The notes beneath the pieces were generated by a model. It had not been told where the DNA came from and searched no databases. It saw only the letters and a program-made list of their open reading frames with translations. Below are positions 12,236 through 24,576 of a stretch of DNA of 64,000 nt, piece after piece. Numbering within the stretch: the stretch's first letter is position 1; each line of letters opens with the position of its first letter. The DNA is from Pyrrhoderma lamaoense. Taxonomy: Eukaryota; Basidiomycota; Agaricomycetes; Hymenochaetales; Hymenochaetaceae. Made by a program: the position numbers and the translations under genes. The stretch lies in assembly GCA_002794735.1 (NCBI GenBank), contig NBAZ01000002.1:496001-560000 (forward strand), in the 5' to 3' direction.

Positions 12236-14468
12236 ATGGAAGCCTACGACACCTACCAAACTCCCTTGTCGAGGTACAAAACTTTGTTGATACAATAAAA
12301 CCATACAGAATGAATGTTTAATTCCAACACGACGCATGTAGCCGATATGCTAGCAAGGAAATGGCTCATCTATTTTCTCCCGCAGTACGAAATTAGTCTT
12401 CTCCATAATGCTCAAGATTTCGTGCTAACAAATACTTAGATGCGTTTTCAAACATGGAGAAAACTTTGGCTCAATCTTGCTATCGCAGAGAAAGAGCTGG
12501 GCCTTCCAATTACAGACCAAGCTATTGCCGAAATGAAGGCAAATCTCGTATGCTTTTCATATGTTCTTGCTCTCCCCCTATAAAATGGGTTAATCATATA
12601 TAATTACAGAGTCTTGATAAGGAACAGTTTGAGATTGCAGCTAAGGAGGAGAAGAAGAGGAGGCACGATGTTATGGCGCATGTACACACTTTTGGAATTG
12701 TTGCTCCAGCTGCTGCCGGCATCATCCAGTTCGCACTTCCTTCCATCTTGCCTGAACTACTGCAAACAAATAACTTCTTAGCCTCGGAGCAACATCTTGC
12801 TACGTGACAGAGTAAGTAACTAATCCCGCCTTTATTGTTTTACAATGAATTCTAAACCGTATTTTTATACAAATTCCTGAATCTACTCAATGATTCTCTG
12901 AACTTAGCAATGCGGACCTTATCTTCCTTCGTGAAGCACTTACTCTTGTGCTCGCTAAATTAGTTGTTGTCATTGACCGCCTATCAAACTTTGCGAAGCA
13001 ATATCGTGACTTGCCTACCCTCGGATTTACTCACTTCCAGCCAGCTCAACTCACAACAGTTGGAAAACGCTGCACGCTTTGGATCCAGGTGATTTTACAT
13101 TTGATTACCATTCTTCATTCTTTATGGTTCTAAAAGGGTTTCAGGAACTTTTATGGGACTTGCGAAACATCAAACGCGCTAGAGACGATCTTGGGTTTAG
13201 AGGAGTAAAGGGTACGACCGGAACCCAAGCTAGTTTCCTTGCACTCTTTGACGGAGATCATGAAAAGGTTCTTCCGCTACCATTTATCTTCAAATTTTAT
13301 CTGCGAAAAACTTAAAAAAGTGCATTACTATAGGTCGAAGCCCTAGACAAAAGAGTTACCGAGCTTTCAGGATTCTCATATGCGTACCCGGTGACATCCC
13401 AGACTTACTCCCGCAAGATAGATATCGATGTTCTTGCCCCGCTCGCCTCGTTTGCCGCAACGGCTCACAAAATTGCCACCGACATCCGTTTATTGGCGAA
13501 CTTGAAGGTATGTAAGAAACTTTGGAATGGGGAGATAACAGAAAAGAAGAAAGCTTATGATCTGCCCTTGGTAACGGGTTTGATAATGTGTACAGGAAAT
13601 CGAGGAACCTTTCGAAGCCGATCAGATTGGCAGTTCTGCAATGGCCTACAAACGTAACCCTATGCGTAGCGAACGTATCTGCTCTCTTTCGAGGCACTTA
13701 ATGGTACTACATCAAAATGCGTTGATGACCTCCAGTGTACAATGGTTTGAACGAACTCTTGACGATAGGTAAAGTTCAGAATTTGTTATTAATAGTGTAG
13801 CTAATATCTAATTTATGTGTTTTTCTTAACTACTGTTTTCGGCATCCCTTAGCGCGAATCGCCGTGTGACGCTTCCGGAAGCGTTTCTTACGGCAGACAT
13901 TGTGCTCACGACTCTACAGAACGTTTCGGAGGGACTGGTCGTATATCCGAAAGTTATTGCACGGCGTATTAGCCAAGAACTGCCATTCATGGCTACCGAG
14001 AATATTATCATGGCCGTCGTAAAGAGTGGCGGTGACCGCCAGGAGGCTCATGAGAAGATACGGGTTCGTGGTTTCTACAATGTTCTTTTTTCTCTACTTC
14101 TCCACCTTTTTGAAAATTGGAAGAGGACTTATTTATGTCCGCGGGAAATACACATTAGCCCCCTTCCGATTGTAATTTTTATTAACATTAAATTGTGCAT
14201 GTGTATTATCCAGGTTCTTTCACATCAAGCAGCCCGGGTAGTGAAAGAAGAAGGAGGCGAGAACGATCTGATTGAACGAGTGAAGAACGACGCATACTTT
14301 GATGGAATCAGGGAACAGTTAGACTCGCTGCTGGACCCGCGGAGCTTTGTTGGGCGCGCCCCGGAGCAGGTTGACCAATTCCTTAAGGAGTGGGTCGGAC
14401 CTGCATTGTCAGATGCAGAATTCACGAAGCAGATTGCGAGTGCACAGAAGGCAGAGCTAACTGTTTAG
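12236..14468 (+). CDS. ADE13: Adenylosuccinate lyase
   Basis: Cytosolic enzyme of purine synthesis. It cleaves SAICAR to AICAR and adenylosuccinate to AMP, releasing fumarate, and acts as a homotetramer. ATG 12236 gives [12 protein letters not shown]. The gene then closely follows yeast Ade13: [44 protein letters not shown] (catalytic His region), [16 protein letters not shown] and [16 protein letters not shown]. The fumarase/lyase signature follows as [20 protein letters not shown], then [16 protein letters not shown] and the C-terminal [19 protein letters not shown]. About nine introns are needed, all with GT-AG ends and consistent phase. The short exon between the introns at about 12729-12780 and 12811-12907 carries the [10 protein letters not shown] block. 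Length is near the family norm (about 480 aa). No frame break seen, in contrast to several neighbours. Confidence 0.96.
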
Positions 14469-15463
14469 AATTTGTGGCTTCGGTTTTCGGTACGGAAGTA
14501 AGTAAGATGACGAGGAATTGGAGGGCTGGTCAATGAATCAGAAGATGCTTGTATCCGATATTTATCATCTGATACTTGTCTGTGTGACATAGGGAAAAAA
14601 AGACAGGATTGATATATGCGTTGTGTACAGGTTGGATGTATATAATGATTGTAACTAAACGAAACTTGTAACCAGAACCTGGTAAACTGTACAGAATAAA
14701 TGGAGCGAAAAAGTTTAAAATTTTTTTCAATTGCAAACACGGGTGCAGAAGATGGCAACAGGGCAATCCAGACAGAGTCCATTAATCTTGATGTGTTGCC
14801 GGTCAAGGACTAGCCGATCTCACAAATTGCAAGAGCGAGAGGTGATAGCTGCCATCCTACATCTCGCTTCTTCTCCATCCAGGCTTTCTCCTCGCACCAT
14901 CCCCCATCCAAAAATTTCACAAAAATTTGTAGACCCTGCTCAGCGTGTACGACGTCGGCGACACCTAGTGGCCACACAAAAGACGTCGAGGAGGGACGGA
15001 TAGGCCGAGCCGGCGTTTATTGTGGGTTACTTGACCTTGAAAAGAAAGCTTGACCATAAAGGGCAGAAATCTTTGTCAACCGAAGTCCGGCTTCGCGATT
15101 CACCCTCTCTCATTTTAACAACTTGCACCTTCGTCACCGCCGTCGCCAACAGTGAGCAAGGTGTTTACTTGGGTCTTCTTGCCTGTCGTTTCGCCATCAT
15201 TTCCGCGTAAGTCGTCTTCCCCCCCACCTCCCACCCTCACTCTTTATCTCTCTTCATCACTCCCTGTGGCGTGGCAAGGCCAACGCTCGTTTGGTGCAGT
15301 GCATCTGCACTTGTACTAAGGAACCCAGTCCTCTTCCCCCAACAAGTTCCAAACTCCGCTCAGAGACTAATAAACCGATCGCTTTCCCTCTCTCGTTTTC
15401 TCCTTTCATAATAGCTCTTGCCTCCTCTCCCTTTCTCCTCTTTAATCATTAATTCTCCTCCAA
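14469..15463. promoter_or_regulatory. ADE13 3' flank and Kin4 upstream region
   Basis: This 995-bp interval lies between two co-directional genes. The last 400 bp are pyrimidine-rich on the plus strand (CTCTCTC/TTTCTCC tracts just before the ATG at 15464), as is common in fungal 5' leaders. GTAAGT at 15207 could begin a leader intron. No convincing coding sequence. Confidence 0.45.
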
Positions 15464-18400
15464 ATGGTCGATACCGCTGCAAGACTTCAGATTCCTGACG
15501 CGTCCACCGCGGGTCCTTCCCAAGCTTCGCGTACAGGTGCCAGTCGTCCCGCATCTGCCCAAGTCTATCCTTCATCAGCTCCACATCCTCCCCCTGCGCA
15601 TCATGGCTCCCAATCCTCACGAAAACGAGCCTCGCATCAGGTGACAACTTCTCAACCAGAACGTGAAGAACAAATAGGTTATCGTGATGTATACTCGCAT
15701 CCGGCTGCAGTTGCTTATGCTGCCGCTCACCCGCGACGCCAAATACCCAAATTTGGTCCTTATCTGCTTCTTCAAACCCTAGGTGAAGGTGAATTCGGTA
15801 AAGTAAAGCTTGGTCTCCATTCTCAGTGGGGCGAGGAGGTCGCTGTAAAGCTTATTCGGCGCGGCAATATTGATTCTCCAACTCGTATGTCTAAAGTGGA
15901 ACGGGAAATAGAAGTCCTTAGGGTATGTCTACCTTTCACCTACCTTTCTCTCGTGCACATATCTTATATGTCTGAAATATTAATGACGTTATAGACGATA
16001 AAACACCCTAATATTGTCAGACTCTACGATGTTATCGAAACTGACAAGTACATTGGAATTATCTTAGAGTATGCATCAGGGGGAGAGTTGTTTGACCACA
16101 TTCTCGCCCATCGGTATCTCAAAGAAAAGGATGCTTGCAAGCTCTTTGCTCAACTCATCTCAGGAGTTTGGTATATTCATCAAAAGAAAATCGTCCATCG
16201 AGATCTCAAACTAGAGAACCTGCTTTTGGATCGACACCGTAATGTGATCATCACAGACTTTGGTTTCGCCAACCGTTTTGAGCACAAAGCCGATGATTTG
16301 ATGCAAACTAGCTGTGGTAGTCCTTGCTACGCGGCTCCCGAGCTTGTCATCTCAGAGGGTTTGTACGTCGGATCGGCAGTGGATATCTGGTCCTGTGGTG
16401 TAATTCTATATGCCATGCTTGCGGGTTATCTCCCCTTTGATGATGACCCAGCCAACCCAGATGGTGACAACATCAATTTGTTGTATAGGTACATCGTCAA
16501 CACGCAGCTTACCTTCCCCGATTATGTTTCGCAGGAAGCGCGGGATCTGTTGTCACTAATGTTAGTCCCGGATCCGACGCACCGTGCTGACCTGAAAAAG
16601 ATTATGGCACACCGTTGGCTCAGGCCTTATGCACATCTATTCGAACGCAGCGTGCAGGATTTAGAACGACTTGCTATGGAGCAACACCAAATGAAGCGTC
16701 TAGCCTACCAGCGCCAGATGAAGCAACAAGCTGCAGCTGCAGCAGCAGAGCAGCAGAAGATTCAGCGAAGCCAGAGTGCGCGTATCGAAATGCAGCCTCC
16801 TTCTCAGGCAAACGGATCACGTCGCCAGCAGCAACCTGCCAACGAAGAATATCTTTACGAGGCAAATCCTGACGAATCTCTATTTTCGTCCCCTGCTCTA
16901 CCTCCTGTCAAGCGACATCCCGTCTCTGCGGTTGTTGGGCCTTCCAAGGTGTCTGGATACGAAGATGATCCGTTTGGTCCTCCGCCGACAGTTCTGTCAA
17001 AGGAAGTTGAGGAAGCGCGCACTCGTAAAGGTAGCACGCCAACAAGAAGTTCATCAAAGAAGCAGGCCCCCCCTCCTGTTGCCGTCGCACCAGTTAAGAC
17101 AAGCCCAGAAAGGCGCAAGGCGGACAGACAGCGCCATACAATTCAATTGGAGTATGGGGAGAGGAGGATCGTCCTGCACCTCCTTCTAGATCTCATGGCA
17201 AATCAAGAGAAAGAATGCAGCCTAGGGAGATTGAGGAGCAGGTTACAGAGCTTGATGGTGAGGATGACGGTCAGCAATTAGTCACCATTGGCGAGGCTAT
17301 TTCTCCGGATGAATCTCAATTAAGCCCAGCAACGCAAAGACACAGAGAAGCTATCAAAGGTGCTTCAATCTCGAAAGCGACGAAGCCTCTTCCCACACCA
17401 CCGTTGTCCAATGAAAATGGTTTCGCACCACCAGAGTCTCCTAGTATCGAACAGACTGATTCACAACAAGAAAGTGTCACACCCTCTGACGCTGATAGTA
17501 CACGAGCACCAATGGTCTCTATCACTCCAACCAGTCCACCTCGAAACGCATCCTTCTCTGCTATGTCAGCCATGCAAGATAAAGAAGGTCAGGCTAATGG
17601 TAGTGCACCTAGCTCTGTCAACTCCGGGATCTCCGCAAAGGGCAGACATAAGAAAGGGATGTCAGTTGACAAAATTGTTAACAAGTTCTGGGGTACGTCC
17701 TCAGATGCGGAGACCTCAGCAGTTACCAACGGGAGTAAGGCGAGGCATCCATCAGATACAAGTGTTACGCCTACTGGAACGATGCGTACTCCTGTTGCTG
17801 GAAAGGGACCTTCTACACTCGATGTATCTGCCCCATCTCCGGATTCTAAACAATCCGTAAACTCGAATGTAAGCCCTGCTAAGAAAGAGAAGGACGAAAC
17901 CAAGAAGTCTCGTCGTAACACTCTTACTATTATGGTTGAGCCTATTAGCAAACGTATCAGCCAGCGGGCTTCAAAGAATCGTAATGCTACAACTGATCAC
18001 CATCCACCTGCATCAGCGAAAGAGAAACCTACCCCTCTGGCCATTCCCAAGAAGTCTGCTAAGAATGAAGAGGAAAATCCGGAAACTCCGCGCTTTCCTC
18101 GTATGGATCCCACCGACGAGACAACATTCATTCCAGCTTCTACGAACAAAGCTTCAAGAGTTATGCAGTGGTTTAGACAGAGAAGCAAGTCACGTGCTGC
18201 GTCGCCTACTGGCGAACCTGTAGACAACGCAGCAACACCAGTTGCAGAGAATCAATATGCTCTTCCTCATACAACGGATAATCAGGCACCGGCTGTTGTT
18301 GTTCAACCAGGAACACCAGGTCCGTTGTCCCAGACATATCAGAAGGGAGTCAAGCAACCGTCGATCGGACGTTCTGCATCAGCAAACGTGCCCGAGACCC

Positions 18401-19246
18401 ATTCGCTCATCCCGCGAACGATGAACCGTTTGTCGAGCATGGTCACATCTCCACAGCCACCTCTCCCAGGTTACAACAAAACCGCGATCCGCTTACATCA
18501 TGGTGCTGTCGATCAACAGACGACTGTCACTACGCCTTCACCTCCGGATGTAATGGCACAAGTAACAAGGATCTTACTCGATATGGGTTTGGAACTACAA
18601 CGAGAATCAGAATACAAGTATCGTTGTATTCGTCCAAAAAAGAAAAAAGCTGCTTCTTCTGCTGGTATGACCGCCTTCACTATGGTAGGGTCTGCGGCTT
18701 CCAACGGGGTTAGTGTTTTTCCATTCTTCATGAAAATTTAACTGCATCGCATTGTGATTAACGTTTTTCAATTAACCCAATTATCGTGATCATTTAGGTG
18801 GACAAACGTGGATTACCCGTCCCATCACAATCATCATTCAGTTCAACTGGAGGTATGCTAAAGGGTCTACTTATGCGCCGTCAGTCCTCACAGGTCTCAG
18901 CTCAAAACTCGATCGATGGGGAGAATGGTGGAGATAGTCATGGTGTATCTAGTTCAGCCTCGGGTGAAAAGCTTGCTGTTATGCCTTCGCCGCCGTCTCA
19001 CGAGCCTATGTATGGTGACAGGACTGTCGACCAGGGCGACGAGATCCGGTTCAGTGTTGAGCTTACTCGTATCGATGGTTTGGATGATACATATAGTATC
19101 GATATCCGCCGTCTCAAGGGACAATTACGTAGCTATAAATTCTTATACGATGTTTTGAGAGAGTGCGTATTTCCTCTTTAGTGTCTCATTCCGATGAACA
19201 ATACTTACTTTAACACTTTTTTAGGCGCATTGATTTCTCTCAGTAA
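15464..19246 (+). CDS. KIN4: Kin4-like serine/threonine kinase with C-terminal KA1-like domain (one apparent frame loss)
   Basis: CAMKL-family kinase. Yeast Kin4 works in the spindle-position checkpoint at the mother cortex. Four exons: 15464-15922, 15995-18708, 18798-19162 and 19225-19246. Kinase features are the glycine loop [12 protein letters not shown], the lysine in [27 protein letters not shown], the activation loop [14 protein letters not shown] and [16 protein letters not shown]; the last two are typical of Kin4/Frk1. A long low-complexity middle (Gln/Ala run near residue 400, many Ser/Pro) leads to a KA1-like end: [15 protein letters not shown] helix, RCIRPKKKK, then [19 protein letters not shown] and [16 protein letters not shown]. 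The frame slips at the G4 run 17156-17159. One extra base makes the joined exons an exact multiple of three (1,186 codons plus stop). Read literally the protein ends at 17281, after the kinase domain. Confidence 0.92.
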
Positions 19247-20834
19247 ATGATGTGGACAGCTGAAGTTGATGATTCACCCTAAACCTTCATCTGTCTCGTC
19301 AGTTTTATTCCCTTTACATCATCTTTCACCTCCTCTACATGCTTCCTTTCCTTTTTTATTGACCCTTCCTATTTTTTCTTCTTGCTCTGTTAATTATTCA
19401 ATTCAAAACATGTGTTTTCTTCTTTGTTCTTCGTCTTTTCTTCTAGGGGCTTTACTGCTTTTTTATATCCTTTTCTCTTTTCCGTTTATCCTCCGTACAT
19501 CTTATCCCCACATCGTTTGCTGCTCGTTCTATTTCTTTCCCTTTTCTCTTCTTTTTTATGTCTATTACTTCAGCTCCTACTCTTACTATTATCGTTACCC
19601 CCTCTCGTCTACATTTTCTTTTTTTTCTCTTTTCATCCTAATGTCCATATTCCTTTCCCCTTTTTGTTCGATTCTTTCAGTACCGTTTGACCAATGCTGT
19701 CCTTATTTGTCATTCACGGATTCCCATTAACTCAATGTTTAATAACTGTTGGCTCTTATTGCTCTCCTCTCTCTGTCCTCTCCTCCCCTTTTCGTCACAT
19801 CGTTACAAACATTGTTACCCTGTTACCCAACATCATCATTCTCTTCCATCCCTAATGCTAGTCCGTGTTGATTGATTATGACCATGCTCCTTACTTCTTC
19901 AAGGTTTTAGTCTTTTCTTACTAGTTTTTTTATGTCTTTACTCTCTTCTCTTCCCCTCCCCCCTTCTACTCCGCTATAAGACGATCAACTTTCTCTGTAC
20001 AATTCCTCCCTACTACACCTTAATATCTTCCTATTTCTTCTTCCTTGTCCTCCTCTCTTTCATTGTGAATATTTTTCCCCTCCTCTTTTAGCAATCGATG
20101 ACCCAATCTGATTTCCTCTCCCGATAAAAAATGCTGTGTGTGTTATATGTGTACTTGCGAGCGTACATTTCGTAAGTGTGCTTGAATCTTAATAATCGGA
20201 CAAAGAAACGCAATCGATATACTAAATTTATGCGTGTATGCACTAAAATCAAAACAACTCAAGAGTGACCAAACTTCCAATATCTCGTTTTTATGGGAAA
20301 TCTAGCTGTAATTATTTGCAGACTCGAAGTGGTAAAAGTAGAAAGAGATCAAATGAATGTCCTATAATAATACAAAGTTAAAAATAGTGGATCGGAGAGA
20401 AAGGGAAAGGGGTAGCGTTCTAATCTGTGAGGTGGCTGAAAGGACATTAGACTTCTTCGTTTATTTTTGGTATGGATGGGTGCGTTACAAAAATGATGCT
20501 AGGGTATGATTTCGGACATGAAACTAAAGGGTAGGGAAATGATGGAAGAATAGAAATTTGGAGGCGAGTATATACAAAGATCATTCTAAAGGTCTAACTA
20601 TCATCTAAACGTGATCTGAGGGTGTTTTTATTCATCCTTTACTTGTTGATCCGTTGAGAAGTACCGGTTATGCTGATGATGCGAAACATAATTTAAGTGA
20701 AAACAAGAGCATCTGTTTTTTTTTTGAAAGACAAATTTTGGGGGCTTCTTTTTGATAGTTCATTTTCGACTTTGAGATTAAGAGAGCTGGTACAGTCAAG
20801 CTTATGTTGGTATTTTTTTTCTTACATTATTTTT
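19247..20834. other. Long intergenic region with strongly T/C-biased strand
   Basis: From about 19265 to 20100 the plus strand is almost all pyrimidine-rich (repeated TTCTTT, CCTCTT, TTTCTC words). Open frames here only reflect that composition (Phe/Leu/Ser-rich). The rest, 20100-20834, is AT-rich without recognisable genes and forms the 3' flanks of the two convergent genes. Confidence 0.6.
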
Positions 20835-22617
20835 TCACGGACCTTGCAACGAACTTCCAGAGACGAGCTCCATCATAGCACTAGTATCCCTATACTTGAC
20901 AGGAACAGGAGAAAACAGCGGAGTATCAGATGACCCTTGAACAGTATCTAGACCTCTAGTATGTTCCTTGATTGAGCTCAAAGAACTTTCACAAACCATG
21001 TACTGATAATTGTGGACAGAGACTGATGGACTATCCTGAGGAGAATCATTGTTTTGAACTAAGTAACGAAGATAGACATGTTCTGGAGAGACTTGACCAA
21101 TTGAAGAAGACGGTGTAGGAAGCCCTATTGAAGAAAGACTTGACGCTGAGTGAGTCATACTTGGTTCTACGCTGTGTTGTGTATGTTTAGATGAATCATT
21201 ATTAATATAGACTTCAGGCTCTTCCTGTAGCTTCCAGGTATAGTAGCTAGGCCCCATAGTCAATCGTCCAACAGTAGAATCAAGTACCGGAGGTGGTGGG
21301 TACAGTTGTAAATCAAGAGCATTCGGTGGGTGTTCAACATATGATTCACGAGAGTAGTCATGTCTAGACGTGGGGTCCTGTTGTGGGACGTTACTAAGAA
21401 GAGCAGGGTCGATAGGTACTGAGACAGGTTCAGGAGACATAGGGTTTTGATGTTGCTGCATTTCACTACGCGTATCTTGTGAAAGGTACTTCATGAGAGG
21501 AGGAAGAATCGTTTGCCTACCCAATAGTATCTGTCAGTATTGTTATCTAATCTGATGAAGAAAGCACATACGGAGGTGGGAGTACTGACTTATGTTGCAC
21601 TGTATTATTCAGAACAGTAGCCTCCTCATTGGCAAGCTCAAGACAAGCGGCAGTTAACCGATTGATCCCTGAGCTTTCACAAGATGGGCGTCCAGAAGAA
21701 GCTACAGAAAGGGTATATGAATTTAATGGTGGCAAGATGAATTCAGTATCTAAATCTCTAGATGGCGTAGGAAGTCGGCCAAAGTCTTCGATAGAGGCTA
21801 CACAGTATTGAGGAGCACCCATGGTCAGGTTATTAAAGTCCCCAAGACTTGCTACATGGCCCTCTGACCTAGTTCCACGTTTCTTAGCTATGCAAACTGG
21901 ACAGGCTTTGACGAAGTTGGCGACTAATTCTTTTGGCACCCACGTATAGTATTTGTGGAGGGTTTTGACGGTCCTATCTCGGCCGCCATGATCACTTTCT
22001 GTATGACATGTGCATAGAATATCGTAGACATTCTCCTTGATGGCAACCTGTTGACCTTCGTGCGTGACTACTTGCACACCTTGGATATTGTTTGACAATC
22101 TAAACATCCTTCGGACCCAAAATCGGAACTGTGCGGTACCTACACGAGTAGATTCGGGATCCCGAAGAGCCATAAATATTTTATTATACGTATCCTGAGT
22201 AATAAGGGCCTTAGTGCGCTTGCTTGGGTGAAGGCCTTCCAAGTAAGACTCTACAATTGACTTCCACTTCGATCGCTTCGGCATATCTGGAGCATCTACT
22301 AAGTTATCGCTCTCACTGGAATTTGGATTAAGTATTCCCCTTGTTCCGTCTTTCGAGTCTAGTTCAATAATGGAACGCTTGGGGGAAGTACTTTGACAGG
22401 GGAGTTCCAAAATAATAGAAGTAAAAGATGATTCGGTGGCAGATCGTCCTAGCTCACTTCCTATGGAGGGCTCACCACATGTCTCGGAGTATTGGGCTGA
22501 GGAAGAAGGAGAAGGTACATAGAACTTATATTGGCCCCCTCTTTTGGCTCCTCGATCTGGAGTGGCATACGCCTTTCTTCCTCGTCTGACTGGTTCATGA
22601 GTGCGGTCGGAACCCAT
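20835..22617 (-). CDS. Protein with integrase-type H2C2 zinc-binding domain
   Basis: ATG 22617 (MGSDRTHEPVRRGRKAY), basic and with a putative nuclear signal. The main exon is followed by one intron (about 21525-21579) and a second exon ending at 20835, for about 580 residues. The middle carries a block like the zinc-binding domain at the start of Ty3/gypsy integrases: CHTESDHGGRDRTVKTLHKY followed by YTW and a CPVC pair, giving the H-H-C-C ligands. Before it sits a conserved-looking stretch (KRTKALITQDTYNKIFMALR). Integrase core DDE residues, reverse transcriptase, gag and LTRs are absent. The C-terminal half is Ser/Pro/Gln-rich, as in regulators. It is probably a host gene that took over the integrase zinc finger; a DNA- or chromatin-binding role is inferred only. 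The frame is open throughout. Confidence 0.75.
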
Positions 22618-23256
22618 TGGTTTATAGTTTATATGAAAAGCAGGAACAAGTTATTGCTATATTTTGAAGTCGTCTAGAAACTAAGAGGATGCAATTTCAA
22701 TTCTGAGCTGGGCCGACTTGTCGCTGTCCGATAGACGAGAAAAGGTAAGAAGACTACATATATAGATACTTAGATTGTAATAGACTATAAACAGAGCAAA
22801 ACATTCGATCCTGAAGTCACGTGCTGAAAGGCATAAACAGTCTATTTTGTTCTTCTACTCTATCATCAAAAGAGTCAAATGTACTGTTAGAGGCTGTAAC
22901 TTCTTGAAAATACATGACAGGCCTGACTGTATCATCAAAGCGCTCTCATTTCTCTGATCAGACTGCAGCACATGGCTCCTTTGATGCGCTGGCAGGTATC
23001 TTTCGGAATTAAGACCACGTGATGATTTACTGAAACCTCTAGTCCAAGACCTCTAATGAACTTTGTTAGAAATACGCCATGATATCTATACTTCTTCACT
23101 CATATAAGGGTTCATGAGAGCTCGCGCTCCTCTGGACTGTCTCGTATAGATTACTCAGACTTCCTTTCGTTAAGATTACGGCTACATTCCCTGGGCCTAG
23201 GTATAAAATGAGAGTTCCCCTCCTATGCTAGTATCACTCTCCTAAGAGGTACACCT
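22618..23256. promoter_or_regulatory. Divergent upstream region; TATA box for GH17-like gene C
   Basis: The interval separates the integrase-finger gene (-) from GH17-like gene C (+). TATAAAA is at 23202-23208, 49 bp before the ATG at 23257. CACGTG E-box cores occur near 22818 and 23014. Confidence 0.5.
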
Positions 23257-24576
23257 ATGATTACTATAAGCTCCCGCATGTTTGCTTTTCTCTCCCTGGT
23301 CCTCGTAATAAGCGTAGTATCCGCTCTACCAGCTAATCAGAATAGTCATGGATCCCTTACATCGCGCCTTGACAAAATCAAGAATATGTACGCATTTGAA
23401 GGATTTGTCTATACTCTCACGGTAATTCTGCTAAGCGAAACAAGATGTGTCTATGAGTACTTATAATCTCGCAATGGAACAGAAATGCCCTTCAAAGGAG
23501 AAGCTTTTGAGTGACTTCATAGCTATGGTCGCAAAGGGTGCTAGGAACGTTATCACCTTTGAATACTGTGGAGATGGCACGGATCCCGATTATTATGGAG
23601 GTGAAGATACTATGCCACACGTATGTAGTGATTGCTCGCTGATATACTATCAGAGGTCATCCAGGCCGCAGGACTTGCTGGGTTGAATATCATCCCTTTG
23701 GCCTGGACTCTTCTGATAGGTAATCAGACTCTTCAAGATACTGCTATCCCTAAAATTGAAGCTGTTACAAAGGTATGTACCCTCATGAGATTCCTTTCTG
23801 TCAGGTGTATGTGGTGACATTTCTTATCTTAAGGCAGTTATCGACAACCCAGGACCGGTTCTTGCAGTAGCACTGGGTAAGTTGCAGTTTGATATATTAT
23901 GATAATAGCCTGATTACATATACTCTTACAGGAGATGAGGTGAGAAACTCACGAAGATAAGTAAGGACTATGTCTTGATATATTTTTAGCCTCTCTATGA
24001 TTGGGACTTTGGAACACCTCAAAATCTAGCTGATCATATACTTCAAATGAAGGAAGACTTTCAGGCCGCCGGTCTCTCTGATATCCCAGTATCAATCTCT
24101 GATATGGCATATGGGTGGCAAATCGAGGGAGACATCTCGTCTGTCGCCGATGCAGTTGATTTCTTCATGATAAACAATTTCCCTTACTTTGCATGGAACG
24201 CTCAAAGCGGTGGAAGTAATACATCATGGGCAGATTTCACTAATGACATGGCATATTTTGCCGAGTTATCTCAAGGGAAACCTCTTCTTGTTACTCAGGT
24301 ATGTATTCTCCTCTGGAAAAGTGCACAAAATCTGATGAGCTCTCAGACGGGATGGCCTAGCAATGAAGATCAATACGCACCAAATAGCCCAGAAGTAGTA
24401 GCTTCTGTAGCATCTGAGAAGGGGTACTGGCAACTTCTCGATGACCATTGCGAAGATTTCTTCAAACCTCAGAATATCGGATGGATGTGGCGAAGCTGGG
24501 ATGACAATATTGAAGGATGGGGGTTATGTCAGGAAACAGGGAGAAGTGGGACTTTATTGCTCGTCTGTCATGTTAA
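23257..24576 (+). CDS. Secreted GH17-like protein C (one apparent one-base frame loss)
   Basis: Third paralogue of the GH17-like group. ATG 23257 (or the second Met at 23278) precedes MFAFLSLVLVISVVSA, a signal peptide. Blocks in order are YAFEGFVYTL, KGARNVITFEYCGDG, LNIIPLAWTLLIGNQ, VLAVALGDEPLYDWD, VSISDMAYGWQIEGD, DFFMINNFPYFAWN, VTQTGWPSN and GWMWRSWDDNIEGWG. The exon/intron layout equals that of copies A and B, including the GAGATGAG microexon. The likely nucleophile position is again Gln. The frame slips at the G5 run 24519-24523, the same GWG codons where copy A slips. One more G gives an end ...KWDFIARLSC with stop 24574-24576; the literal reading runs on to 24604 with an unrelated tail. 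Confidence 0.85.

Noticed and set aside
19266..19875. Several overlapping open frames in the T/C-rich stretch after Kin4
   Set aside because: They are Phe/Ser/Leu-rich in all frames, as expected from composition, with no splice-consistent extension or domain.
20835..22617. An intact Ty3/gypsy retrotransposon
   Set aside because: Only the integrase zinc finger is present; no gag, protease, reverse transcriptase, RNase H, DDE core or LTRs.
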